Positions 8,619 through 16,627 of a stretch of 64,000 bases of DNA are shown here, one piece after another (within the stretch, counting starts at the first letter, position 1; every line of letters begins with the position of its first letter). The DNA is from Azospirillum brasilense. GTDB lineage: Bacteria; Pseudomonadota; Alphaproteobacteria; Azospirillales; Azospirillaceae. The position numbers and the translations under genes are program-made. The notes under the pieces were generated by a model that saw only the letters and a list, made by a program, of their open reading frames with translations, was not told the origin of the DNA and did no database searches. The stretch covers positions 186,001 through 250,000 of the forward strand of contig NZ_VITH01000008.1 in NCBI RefSeq assembly GCF_007827815.1, given 5' to 3'.

Positions 8619-8861
8619 TCAGCGTTTGGCCGCGTCGCGCTTCATGACGAACTGGAGCTTGCTGATCGCGGTCCGTTTCAGCAGTTCCAGGCTGCCGGTG
8701 GCCGGCCCGACGACCGACACCTCCGTCGCGGTGACCGGATCGATGGCCATCACCTTCAGGTAGCTGCCGACCCGCTGGAACTCGAACAGCACCTCGCCGG
8801 GGCCGTTTCCCGCGCCGTTTCCAGCCGTCTGGCCTTTTCCAGGCGCCCGATTGCCCACCAT
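8619..8861 (-). CDS. DUF6898-like small protein
   Basis: The 80-aa product starts at ATG 8861, preceded by GGAG at 8-base spacing. After about 23 Gly/Ala/Asn-rich residues comes a compact domain, EVLFEFQRVGSYLKVMAIDPVTATEVSVVGP, ending in LKRTAISKLQFVMKR. I recall this pattern as a small conserved protein of Rhodospirillales and relatives, probably DUF6898; function unknown. It is divergent from the DUF892 gene, with 128 bases between the starts. Confidence 0.65.
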   Translation of the reverse strand: MVGNRAPGKGQTAGNGAGNGPGEVLFEFQRVGSYLKVMAIDPVTATEVSVVGPATGSLELLKRTAISKLQFVMKRDAAKR

Positions 8862-8926
8862 TGCTTTCTCTCCATCGCCGGCCTTCGCCGGTCCCGATAC
8901 CACCTTAGCACAGCGCAACCGTCCCG

Positions 8927-8951
8927 GAACCCCATCTGCCACGTCCTGTTG
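8927..8951 (+). promoter_or_regulatory. EcfG-type (general stress) promoter candidate for the DUF892 gene
   Basis: GGAAC at 8927-8931 and TGTT at 8948-8951 are separated by 16 bases. This fits the GGAAC-N16/17-cGTT form of alphaproteobacterial EcfG promoters. It ends 38 bases before the ATG at 8990. The same element with the same spacing occurs at 48164 and 62264. Confidence 0.65.
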
Positions 8952-8989
8952 TTGGCGGACGACGAACACAGCAAGGGAGCACCGGCACC

Positions 8990-9502
8990 ATGGCAGCCAA
9001 AACCATGCAGGATCTGCTGATCGAAGAACTCCGCGACATCTACCACGCCGAAAAGCAGCTCACCAAGGCCTTGCCGAAGCTCGCCAAGGCGGCGCATTCC
9101 GAGAAGCTCCGCGCGGCCTTCGAGTCCCATCTGGAGGAGACCCGCGGCCAGATCGAACGGCTGGAGCAGGTCTTCGAAGAGCTGGACACCCGCACCCGCG
9201 GCAAGCATTGCGACGCGATGGAAGGGCTGATCAGCGAGGCCCGCGAGATCATGGAGATGGGCCTTGCCCCGGAGGTTCAGGACGCCGCCCTGATCGCCGC
9301 CGCCCAGAAGGTGGAGCATTACGAGATCGCCAGCTACGGCACCGTCCACGCCTACGCCACCGCCTGCGGCCTCACCAAGGTGGCGGATCTGCTGGAGCAG
9401 ACCCTGAACGAAGAGAAGGAAACCGACAAGAAGCTGAATGTTCTGGCCATCAACGACGTCAACAAGAAGGCGATCCAGGCCAGCGGACAGAAGGCGGCCT
9501 GA
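8990..9502 (+). CDS. DUF892 (YciE/YciF) ferritin-like stress protein
   Basis: The 170-aa protein is a four-helix ferritin-like bundle of the YciF/DUF892 family, whose members bind a di-metal centre and are linked to stress responses in enterobacteria. Visible features are MQDLLIEELRDIYHAEKQL at the N-terminus, FESHLEETRGQIERLEQVFEEL, EHYEIASYGT and LLEQTLNEEKETDKKLN, carrying the expected Glu and His metal ligands. The C-terminal stretch is Lys/Ala-rich. An EcfG-like promoter lies immediately upstream, so stress-induced expression is likely; the biochemical activity is not certain. Confidence 0.93.
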   Translation: MAAKTMQDLLIEELRDIYHAEKQLTKALPKLAKAAHSEKLRAAFESHLEETRGQIERLEQVFEELDTRTRGKHCDAMEGLISEAREIMEMGLAPEVQDAALIAAAQKVEHYEIASYGTVHAYATACGLTKVADLLEQTLNEEKETDKKLNVLAINDVNKKAIQASGQKAA

Positions 9503-9615
9503 AAACGGCGCGCCGGGTCATAAGCCGAATCTCTTGTTACAGCAGGGGCCATTGAAGGCGGGCGGGTGAGCCCCTACTATCGGGGTCACCCAATCGATTT
9601 CTCCGGTGCCCGTTT

Positions 9616-10038
9616 ATGCGCAGGGTCGCGTCCTTCCTCGGTTGCCTTCTCATCGTCGCCACGGTCGCCGGTTCGGCCATGGTGGCTCAGGCGGCGGAGG
9701 GGCCGGCGGCCCTGCCACCCTCCGTCCGCATCAAGCCGGTGATGGTCCCCATCGTCAGCCGCGGGCAGGTCGAGCGTTACACCCAGATCGAGGTGATGCT
9801 GGAGGTGGCGAACGCCACCCGGCTGGGCGAGGTCCAGGTCGCCATCCCGCGGCTGCACGACGCCGCCCTGCGCGCCGTCTATCTGGGCATCGAAGAGGGG
9901 TGGATCGTCCGCGGCAACATCGCCAACATGCCCGCCCTGCGTCGCAAGATCGACGAGGAGAGCGTCAAGCTGTTCGGCAAGGACGTGGTCAGCCGCATCC
10001 TCATCACCCCGCTCGCCCGGCAATCCTCCTTCCCCTGA
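9616..10038 (+). CDS. Secreted FliL-like protein
   Basis: The 140-aa product has an N-terminal signal or anchor (MRRVASFLGCLLIVATVAGSAMVAQA) and a periplasmic domain of about 110 residues. The sequence IVSRGQVERYTQIEVMLEVAN followed by IPRLHDAALRAVYLGI and IDEESVKLFGKDVVSRILITPL resembles the periplasmic domain of FliL, a flagellar stator-associated protein. It is not next to flagellar genes, so a role in motility is inference. A second protein of the same general type is at 60244. Confidence 0.6.
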   Translation: MRRVASFLGCLLIVATVAGSAMVAQAAEGPAALPPSVRIKPVMVPIVSRGQVERYTQIEVMLEVANATRLGEVQVAIPRLHDAALRAVYLGIEEGWIVRGNIANMPALRRKIDEESVKLFGKDVVSRILITPLARQSSFP

Positions 10039-10118
10039 CCCCCCTCCCCCGTTCCGGCGGTTGCCTCCCCGGCCGCTTCGCGGCAGCATGGCCGCCTGAC
10101 CGCTAGGGAAACGCGAGA

Positions 10119-10538
10119 ATGGCCGTGGTTTATGTGGCGCGCAGCGCCGCGCTGACGAAATGGGCGTCCGACGTCGGACAGGGGAAGCACATCTTCAAGC
10201 TGGGCGTGGCCGCCGACACGGACGCCGCCAAGGCCGCCATCGACGCCGGCTGGGCGGGCGAGAGCGACTGGCGCCCGGTTCACAGCCAGGAGGTGGCGGA
10301 GCTTGACGAGGAAGCGGTGATCGAGCGCCTGATGCGCAAGGAAAAGGTCATCGACCCGACCTATTACCCGAAGCTGAAGGGCGCCTCCGGCGTCTTCCGG
10401 ATCACCCTGACCAACGTGCAGAACAGCCTTCTCGTCGCCAAGGCGATGTCCGCCGACGAGCCGCTGACCGACGTCAAGGTGAAGCCGAAGGACATCGCGG
10501 AGTACATGATCCGCAACGCCCTCCCCTCCCCGTCATGA
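10119..10538 (+). CDS. Conserved hypothetical protein
   Basis: I do not recognise the family. The 139-aa protein is soluble, without a signal peptide or membrane segment. It begins MAVVYVARSAALTKWASDVGQGKHIFKLGVA, then has a WxxVHSQEVAELDEEAVIERLMRKEKVIDPTYYPKLKGA segment and ends with a DIAEYMIRNAL helix. Its last codon overlaps the ATG of the DUF488 gene (ATGA), so the two are probably translationally coupled and may work together. Confidence 0.65.
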   Translation: MAVVYVARSAALTKWASDVGQGKHIFKLGVAADTDAAKAAIDAGWAGESDWRPVHSQEVAELDEEAVIERLMRKEKVIDPTYYPKLKGASGVFRITLTNVQNSLLVAKAMSADEPLTDVKVKPKDIAEYMIRNALPSPS

Positions 10539-10999
10539 GCAGCCCGCCGCCGCTCTACACCATTGGTTACGAAGGCGCCTCCTTCGACTCCGTCCTGCGT
10601 GCATTGAAGGCGCGGGGAGTCGGGGTTCTGCTCGATGTGCGCGAGTTGCCCCTGTCCCGCCGCGCCGGCTTCTCGAAAAGGCCGCTGTCCGCCGGTCTGG
10701 AGGAGGCCGGAATCGGCTACGTCCATCTGAAGGGGCTGGGCACGCCCAAGGAGGGCCGCGTCGCCGCCCACCAGGGCGATCTGGACCGCTTCTGGGCGAT
10801 CGTCGACGCGAAGATGCAGACTCCGGAAGCCGAGCACGACCTGAACCGCGCCGCCGCCCTGGCACGGGAACGCCCGGCCTGCCTTCTCTGCTTCGAGGCG
10901 TCGCCGCACCTCTGCCACCGGCTCCGCGTCGGCGAGAGTCTTCACAGCCGCTTCGGCTTCACGGTGGAGCATCTGAACCCCACCGACCTTTCCTTCTAG
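10535..10999 (+). CDS. DUF488 domain protein
   Basis: The 154-aa product shows the DUF488 pattern: TIGYEGASFDSVLRALKARGVGVLLDVR near the N-terminus (TIGY...DVR), SRRAGFSKRPL, and the cysteine motif ACLLCFEASPHLCHR in the second half. Proteins of this family are widespread and soluble; their biochemical role is not established. The start overlaps the stop of the preceding gene by four bases, and a GNAT gene follows after 8 bases, so the three likely form an operon. Confidence 0.88.
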   Translation: MSSPPPLYTIGYEGASFDSVLRALKARGVGVLLDVRELPLSRRAGFSKRPLSAGLEEAGIGYVHLKGLGTPKEGRVAAHQGDLDRFWAIVDAKMQTPEAEHDLNRAAALARERPACLLCFEASPHLCHRLRVGESLHSRFGFTVEHLNPTDLSF

Positions 11000-11007
11000 G
11001 GGCTGAC

Positions 11008-11457
11008 ATGCATTCCCGCTGGTACCGCTTCGCCGACCTGTCCGCCGGCACCTTCCACGACATGCTCCACCTCCGCCAGAGCGTGCTGGTGGTGGAGCAG
11101 GCATCGCCCTTCGCCGACCTCGACGGCCGCGATCCGGTGGCGCAGCATCTGGCGCTGTATGACGGCGACGTGCCGACACCGGTCGGCTACGCCCGCATCT
11201 TCGGCCCCGATCCGGAAACCGGCGCCACCTCCTTCGGGCGGTTGGCGGTCGCGCCGGCGTGGCGCGGCAAGGCGCTGGGCCGCCGGCTGGTCGCCGAGTG
11301 CCTGGAGCGGCTGGCCCGGGAATGGCCGGAGCACGACGTGCAGATCAGTGCACAGCTTTATCTGGAAAGCTTCTACGGCGGCTTCGGCTTGCGACGTGTC
11401 AGCGCCGTCTACGACGATGTCGGCATCGACCACATCGACATGCGGCTGAGCCGATAG
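11008..11457 (+). CDS. GNAT-family N-acetyltransferase (ElaA-like)
   Basis: The 149-aa protein resembles ElaA-type GNAT enzymes. The N-terminal MLHLRQSVLVVEQASPFADLDGRD matches the ElaA pattern, and the acetyl-CoA-binding motif A is RLAVAPAWRGKALGRRLV. QISAQLYLESFYGGFGLRRVSAVYDDVGIDHIDM closes the fold. The substrate is unknown. The gene is the last of a short plus-strand group, converging on the helical protein gene at 11473. Confidence 0.88.
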   Translation: MHSRWYRFADLSAGTFHDMLHLRQSVLVVEQASPFADLDGRDPVAQHLALYDGDVPTPVGYARIFGPDPETGATSFGRLAVAPAWRGKALGRRLVAECLERLAREWPEHDVQISAQLYLESFYGGFGLRRVSAVYDDVGIDHIDMRLSR

Positions 11458-11472
11458 GGCGGAGAATCCTGT

Positions 11473-12246
11473 CTACTTCTTCGCTTCGGCCAGGATGTCG
11501 CCGGCTTCCTTGCGGATGACGTTCAGGTTCTTCAACAGGATCGCCAGCGCCTGATCGTAGTTGAAGGCCTCCTCCGACTCGTCCGGGATGTCGGTGTCGT
11601 CGGCCGCGACGGAGACCTTGGCCTTCTTCTTCACGGTGGCGAAATACTCGCTGCCGGTCTTCTCAAATCCCTTGATGGCCTTTTGCAGGGCGTCGACGTC
11701 GTTGGCGCGTGTGGCGGCGTCCAGCGCCTTTGTCGCCTTTTCCAGCCCGCTCGACGCCCGGAAGGCGAGCAGGAAGCCCTCGGCCGGCTTCTTCTTGCCG
11801 GTCAGCGCCTCGAACATCTTCTTGGCGGAGGTCCAGTCGGCGAAGAAGGTGGTGGCGGGCATCTCCTTGGCGCTGCCCGCCTTCTCCAGCTTCTTCAGGG
11901 CGGACTGGCTTTCCAACTGGGCCATCTGTTCGACGTTCATGGCGCCGCCCAGCATGTCGGCCGCCACCTCGACGGCGCCCTCGTTCTTCGCCTTCTGCGC
12001 CTTGACGATGACCGCGCTGAGCTTCGCCCGGAAGATCTTGGTCGCCTGGAGCAGATCGGCCAGCGCCGCGCGCAGCGCCTTGGCGTCCCCGGCCTTGTAG
12101 GCCTTGTCCCAGGCCGCGGCGGCCTTCTCGACGTCGCCGGACTTCTTCACCACCGCCAGGGCGTCGCCCGAGTTCGGAATCTTCTTCGCCTCGGCCTCGC
12201 ACTTCGCCTTGTGTTTCTTGAATTCGGGAGCGGCGGCGAACGGCAT
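11473..12246 (-). CDS. Lysine/alanine-rich helical protein of unknown function
   Basis: I do not recognise the family. The 257-aa product, starting at ATG 12246 with GGAG ten bases upstream, is almost entirely predicted helix, rich in Lys, Ala and Glu, with no signal peptide or membrane segment. Two related-looking helical units (residues about 10-110 and 120-215) have spaced FxxLTGKKK and FEKTGSEYFATVKKK features, suggesting an internal duplication. It follows the DNA ligase gene on the same strand after 132 bases, but nothing in the sequence shows a link to repair. Confidence 0.6.
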   Translation of the reverse strand: MPFAAAPEFKKHKAKCEAEAKKIPNSGDALAVVKKSGDVEKAAAAWDKAYKAGDAKALRAALADLLQATKIFRAKLSAVIVKAQKAKNEGAVEVAADMLGGAMNVEQMAQLESQSALKKLEKAGSAKEMPATTFFADWTSAKKMFEALTGKKKPAEGFLLAFRASSGLEKATKALDAATRANDVDALQKAIKGFEKTGSEYFATVKKKAKVSVAADDTDIPDESEEAFNYDQALAILLKNLNVIRKEAGDILAEAKK

Positions 12247-12378
12247 GGTCAGGTCTCCGGCTTGATGTCTTCCCCGCTCGACCGCAGCGAACGGTTGCAG
12301 AAGACTAAGCGCTGCCCCACCAGCGTCAACGCGGACCCGGTTCAAAATGGAAGAAGCGGTGCGGTTTACTCGCCCAAC

Positions 12379-13956
12379 CTAACCGACGACCATCGCCTGG
12401 AGAGTCTCCAGCCGGTCGGCCTCCGCCGCCGGCTTGTCCCAGCGGATGCGGTGGACGCGCGGGAAGCGCATGGCAAGACCGCTCTTGTGGCGGTTCGACG
12501 GGTGCACGCTGTCGAAGGCGACCTCCAGCACCAGCCCCGGCTCAACCTCGCGCACCGGGCCGTAACGGCGGGTGGTGCGGTTGCGCACCCAGCGGTCGAG
12601 TTCCACCAGCTCCGCGTCGGTGAAGCCGAAATAGGCCTTGCCGACCGGCACCAGCTCCTCGCCGCGCCAGACGCCGAAGGTGAAGTCCGAATAATAGCTG
12701 GACCGCTTGCCGTGCCCGCGCTGGGCGTACATCAGCACGGTGTCGAGGGTCAACGCCCCGCGCTTCCACTTGAACCAGGGTCCCTTGGGACGCCCGGCGA
12801 CGTAGACGCTGTCCTTGCGCTTCAGCATCAGCCCTTCGATGCTGTTCTCCCGGCTGCCCTCGCGCAGGCCCTTCAGCGCCTCCCAGCCCTCGAACGGCAC
12901 CAGCGGCGACAGGTCCATCCGCCGGGGGCGCACCGCGTCGTGCCAGCGCTCCAGCCGGGCGCGCCGCTCGGTGAAGGGCAGGCTCCGCAGATCCTCCTCG
13001 CCATCGAACAGGATGTCGTAGAGCCGCACCCAGGCGGGAAACTCCTTGAGCATCGCGGCGGTCACCGTCTTGCGGTTCAGCCGCTGCTGAAGGTCGTTGA
13101 ACGGCGCGATCTCGCCCTCGTCGCGGGCGACCAGCAGTTCGCCATCCAGCACGGCGTCGAAGGTCATGTGGTCCGCGATGTCCGGAAAAGCGCCGGACAC
13201 GTCATCGCCGGTGCGGCTGTAGATGCGCCGCTCGCCGCCGCGGGCCGCCAACTGCACGCGGATGCCGTCCCATTTCCATTCCGCGGCGTAGTCGGCCGGA
13301 TCGAGCCCGGCCATGTCCTCCTCTTCCAACGGGTGGGAGAGCATCAGCGGGCGGAAGCCGGCGCCCTTCCCCGCCGCCGGCCGGTCGGACTTCCCTTCCA
13401 GCCAGGCGAACAGGTCCGCATAGGGCGGGGTCAGCCCATGCCAGCACTCCTCGAGGTCGCCGAGATCGACCTTTCCCCACTCCGCCAGTGCCGTCTTGGC
13501 CAGCCGCGCCGACACACCCACCCGCAGGCTGCCGGTGATGAGCTTCAGCAGAGCGAAGCGGCCCGAGGAATCGAGCGTGTCGAGCCACCCCTCCACCAGC
13601 CCCATCACCTGCCCGCGCTTGGTCGCGCGCAGCGTCTCCACGACCTCGGTCAGGGAGGGCGGGAGGCTGTTCGCCCGCTCCGGACGCTCCGGCCAGATCA
13701 GCGCCACCGTCTCGGCAAGATCGCCGACATAATCGTAGGACAGGGCAAACAGCTCCGGATCGACGCGGGTGGCGACCAACTGCCGGATGGCCGCCGGCTT
13801 GGCCTCGTGGAAGACCAGCGATTCCGTCAGCGCCGCCAGCGCCCAGCCGCGGTCGGGGTCGGGCGTGGTGGCGAAGAAGTCGGCCAGCAGGCGGATCTTC
13901 CCATTGCGCGCCGGCATGAAGACCAGCCCGTCGATCAGCGCGGAGAAGTTCCTCAC
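12379..13956 (-). CDS. ATP-dependent DNA ligase (ligase-associated repair type)
   Basis: The 525-aa protein has all three ligase parts: an N-terminal domain (residues about 1-185), an adenylation domain with the nucleophilic Lys in AAEWKWDGIRVQ (motif I KWDG), then ELLVARDEG, IEGLMLKRKDSVY and the motif V region GPWFKWKRG, and a C-terminal OB domain ending LAMRFPRVHRIRWDK. The start is GTG 13956, overlapping the exonuclease stop by four bases (GTGA). This ligase type is usually found with an Lhr-like helicase, a metallo-exonuclease and a phosphoesterase; only the exonuclease is adjacent here. Confidence 0.93.
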   Translation of the reverse strand: MRNFSALIDGLVFMPARNGKIRLLADFFATTPDPDRGWALAALTESLVFHEAKPAAIRQLVATRVDPELFALSYDYVGDLAETVALIWPERPERANSLPPSLTEVVETLRATKRGQVMGLVEGWLDTLDSSGRFALLKLITGSLRVGVSARLAKTALAEWGKVDLGDLEECWHGLTPPYADLFAWLEGKSDRPAAGKGAGFRPLMLSHPLEEEDMAGLDPADYAAEWKWDGIRVQLAARGGERRIYSRTGDDVSGAFPDIADHMTFDAVLDGELLVARDEGEIAPFNDLQQRLNRKTVTAAMLKEFPAWVRLYDILFDGEEDLRSLPFTERRARLERWHDAVRPRRMDLSPLVPFEGWEALKGLREGSRENSIEGLMLKRKDSVYVAGRPKGPWFKWKRGALTLDTVLMYAQRGHGKRSSYYSDFTFGVWRGEELVPVGKAYFGFTDAELVELDRWVRNRTTRRYGPVREVEPGLVLEVAFDSVHPSNRHKSGLAMRFPRVHRIRWDKPAAEADRLETLQAMVVG

Positions 13957-14981
13957 GCCCCCTCCTCCTCGAAGCCGACCAGGGCCAGGGCGCGGGCGCG
14001 GATGCCGCGCTGGGTAGCGTGGTGGACCAGCGCTTCCTCCCGGCCATGGGTCACCCAAACCTCGGGGGCCGAGACCTCGTCGAGCGTCTGGGTCAGTTCG
14101 TCCCAATCGGCGTGGTCGGAGATGACCAGCGGCAGCTCGACGCCGCGCTGGCGGGCGCGCTGGCGAACGCGCATCCAGCCGGAGGCCATCGCCACCACCG
14201 GGTCGGTCAGCCGGCGCGCCCAGCGGTCGGCCACCGCGCCGGGCGGGGCCAGCACCAGCGCGCCCTTCAGCTCCTCCTTCGCCGCGACGGTGGCCGGGCG
14301 AAGCTCGCCCAGGGGCACGCCGAAGCCCTCGTAGAGTTTGCAGATCGGCTCCAGGGCGCCGTGCAGGTAGATCGGCCGGTCGTAGCCGGCGGCGCGCAGC
14401 AGGGAGATCACCCGCTGGCATTTGCCCAGCGCGTAGGCCCCGACGACATGGCTGCGCTCCGGAAAAATCGACAGCGAGTGCAGAAGCTTGTCGATCTCCC
14501 CCAGGTCCGGCGGGTGGCGGAAGACCGGCAGGCCGAAAGTCGCCTCGGTGATGAAGACGTCGCAGGGCACCGGCTCGAACGGGGCGCAGGTGCGGTCGAA
14601 GCGCCGCTTGTAGTCGCCGGACACCACCACCCGCGTGCCCTCATGCTCCAGCACCACCTGCGCGCTGCCCAGCACATGGCCGGCGGGGACCAGCCGCACC
14701 GTCACGTCGCCGATGCGGATCGCCTCGCCGTAGTCGAGCGTCTGGGTCGTCGCACCGGCCCCCTCGCCCAGCCGTTGCCGCATGATGGCAAGCGTCCCGG
14801 CGGTGGCGAGCACATGGGCGTGGCCGGGCCGGGCGTGGTCGGAATGGCCGTGGGTGACGACCGCGCGCTCCACCGGGCGCAGCGGGTCGACGTAGAAGCC
14901 GCCGGGCTCGACGTAGAGCCCCTCGGAGCAGACCTTCATCCAGCGTTCGGCGGGGGGGCGGGCGGGGCTTTGTGCAGGCAT
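13953..14981 (-). CDS. Ligase-associated DNA exonuclease (metallo-beta-lactamase / beta-CASP type)
   Basis: The 342-aa protein has the metallo-beta-lactamase metal motif VVTHGHSDHARPGHA near residue 42 (HxHxDH), the second motif VPAGHVLGSAQVVLEHEG, the acidic VVSGDYKRRFD, and later ISDHADWDEL and WVTHGREEA of the beta-CASP part. This is the SNM1/Exo-like nuclease encoded with the bacterial ATP-dependent ligase in a DNA-damage gene set. ATG 14981 gives MPAQSPARPPAERWMKV; the longer in-frame reading upstream runs antisense through psuG and was rejected. It overlaps the ligase gene by four bases. Confidence 0.92.
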   Translation of the reverse strand: MPAQSPARPPAERWMKVCSEGLYVEPGGFYVDPLRPVERAVVTHGHSDHARPGHAHVLATAGTLAIMRQRLGEGAGATTQTLDYGEAIRIGDVTVRLVPAGHVLGSAQVVLEHEGTRVVVSGDYKRRFDRTCAPFEPVPCDVFITEATFGLPVFRHPPDLGEIDKLLHSLSIFPERSHVVGAYALGKCQRVISLLRAAGYDRPIYLHGALEPICKLYEGFGVPLGELRPATVAAKEELKGALVLAPPGAVADRWARRLTDPVVAMASGWMRVRQRARQRGVELPLVISDHADWDELTQTLDEVSAPEVWVTHGREEALVHHATQRGIRARALALVGFEEEGA

Positions 14982-15089
14982 GTGCTGCAATATAGGCCGC
15001 TCTCGCGAAAGGACAAAATTCCGATTCCCCCCGGTTGCGCCGAGGCGGAGCGCAGCGCAGGATGCGGAAGAACCAGGGAGACTCCGACC

Positions 15090-16010
15090 ATGCACCACCG
15101 CCTGTCCCCAACGCCCGAGGTCGCCGCCGCCCTGGCCGAGGGGCGGCCCGTAGTGGCGCTGGAATCCACCGTCATCTCGCACGGCATGCCCTATCCGAAG
15201 AATCTGGAGACGGCGACGGCGCTGGAGGACGCGGTGCGGGCCGAGGGGGCGGTGCCCGCCACCGTCGCCGTCCTCGACGGTCGCATCCGCGTCGGGCTGG
15301 ACGCCGAGTCCCTGGAACGGCTCGCCAAGGGCGGCACCGGCGTCCTGAAGCTGAGCCGCCGCGACCTGCCCGTCGCGCTGGCGACCGGCGTGCCGGGCGC
15401 CACCACGGTGGCCGCCACGATGATCGCCGCAAGGCTGGCCGGGATCGCCGTCTTCGCCACCGGCGGCCTGGGCGGGGTGCATCGCGGCGCCGAAACCAGT
15501 TTCGACGTGTCGGCGGACCTCGACGAGTTGGCCCGCACCAGCGTCTGCGTCGTCTGCGCGGGTGCGAAGTCGATTCTCGACCTGCCGAAGACGCTGGAGG
15601 TGCTGGAGACTCGCGGCGTCCCCGTCCTGGGGCTGGGCACCGACGAATTTCCGGCCTTCTACAGCCGCAACTCTGGTCTGCCTGTCTCTCATCGCTGTGA
15701 CAACGTGCATGAGGTCGCGGCGATCCTGAGGGCTAAATGGGAGCTTGGGCTGGAGGGTGGCGTGGTCCTCGCCAACCCCATCCCGGAGGCCAACGCGCTG
15801 GATGGCGACGCCATGGAGCGGGCCATCGCGCAGGCGCTAAAGGATGCGGAACATCATGGAATCACGGGAAAATCCGTCACGCCTTTCCTCCTTGCGGCGC
15901 TGGAGCGGATCACCGATGGGCGCAGCCTGACCGCCAACATGGCGCTGATCCGGAACAACGCCGTGACCGCGGCTCGGCTGGCCGCCGCCTACGCATCGCC
16001 GGCATCCTGA
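15090..16010 (+). CDS. psuG: Pseudouridine-5'-phosphate glycosidase
   Basis: PsuG splits pseudouridine 5'-phosphate into uracil and ribose 5-phosphate. The 306-aa protein has the family signatures VVALESTVISHGMPYP, TGVLKLSRRDLP, GVPGATTVAATM, FATGGLGGVHRGAE and FDVSADLDELAR, plus NPIPEANALD near the C-terminus. ATG 15090 has GGGAG nine bases upstream. The usual partner, the pfkB-type pseudouridine kinase PsuK, is not adjacent, so the pathway partner must be elsewhere if present. Confidence 0.95.
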   Translation: MHHRLSPTPEVAAALAEGRPVVALESTVISHGMPYPKNLETATALEDAVRAEGAVPATVAVLDGRIRVGLDAESLERLAKGGTGVLKLSRRDLPVALATGVPGATTVAATMIAARLAGIAVFATGGLGGVHRGAETSFDVSADLDELARTSVCVVCAGAKSILDLPKTLEVLETRGVPVLGLGTDEFPAFYSRNSGLPVSHRCDNVHEVAAILRAKWELGLEGGVVLANPIPEANALDGDAMERAIAQALKDAEHHGITGKSVTPFLLAALERITDGRSLTANMALIRNNAVTAARLAAAYASPAS

Positions 16011-16061
16011 TCGGTCATAGACCATTATGCATAAGAGGTAAGCCATCCGTGACGTCCGGAT

Positions 16062-16077
16062 TTAAGTCCCCGTTAAC
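16062..16077 (+). promoter_or_regulatory. CtrA box upstream of the 137-aa gene
   Basis: TTAA-GTCCCCG-TTAAC at 16062-16077 exactly matches the CtrA consensus TTAA-N7-TTAAC. It lies 43 bases before the chosen ATG at 16120. The right half (GTCCCC/GTTAACC) is very similar to that of the box at 34432. Confidence 0.6.
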
Positions 16078-16119
16078 CGACGCCGAGTGAATCTGCGCTC
16101 GTTCTTCACGGAGGTCTCT

Positions 16120-16533
16120 ATGCGTGCGCCCAGCCCGTCGAACCTGGTTTCCCGGATGATCGCCATGGCCGCCCAGCCCGACGAGGGCATCGGCGAAGCC
16201 GACAACCGCCCGGCTGCGCGGGTCAAGAAGATCGTCTGGGCCTCCCAGGCGGCGAAACTGCGGGGGTCCCTCTCCTCGCGCCTGGTCCATGAGATCGAGT
16301 GCGCGGTATCCGCCGACCTCGACAGCATGGAACTGCCGGAGGTGTTCTTCACGTCCGTCGAGTTCGCCGGCCGCGTCATCACCTGCGACCTGGACGCCTC
16401 GGGCACCGCCTCAATCTTCGGCCTGATCGAGATCAGCGATTATGACGAGCTGGTGGAAGAAGCCGGCGACGACGCGCTGTTCGGCGTCGATTGGGACGGC
16501 GTCTACGTGACCCCGGCGCGCACCCGCCACTGA
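16120..16533 (+). CDS. Hypothetical protein, candidate CtrA target
   Basis: I do not recognise this 137-aa soluble protein. ATG 16120 is chosen for the GGAGG five bases upstream; an upstream GTG at 16087 would add 11 residues without a good site. The N-terminal half is basic (RVKKIVWASQAAKLRGSLSSRLVHEIE) and the C-terminal half acidic (GLIEISDYDELVEEAGDDALFGVDWDGVYVTPA). There is no signal peptide. The perfect CtrA box upstream suggests cell-cycle or motility-linked expression; that is inference. Confidence 0.7.
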   Translation: MRAPSPSNLVSRMIAMAAQPDEGIGEADNRPAARVKKIVWASQAAKLRGSLSSRLVHEIECAVSADLDSMELPEVFFTSVEFAGRVITCDLDASGTASIFGLIEISDYDELVEEAGDDALFGVDWDGVYVTPARTRH

Positions 16534-16570
16534 GGCCTTCCGCCCGATCCCCTTCCAAGCGATCCAAAGT

Positions 16571-16615
16571 AAAAAGCCGCGGGACCCGGACGCACGCCGG
16601 GTCCCGCGGCTTTTT
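16571..16615. terminator. Bidirectional terminator between the 137-aa gene and mtnP
   Basis: AAAAAGCCGCGGGACCCGG (16571-16589) pairs perfectly with 16597-16615 across a 7-base loop, giving a 14-bp GC stem flanked by A5 and T5. It serves both convergent genes. Confidence 0.92.
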
Positions 16616-16627
16616 GCGTTGGCGTCC

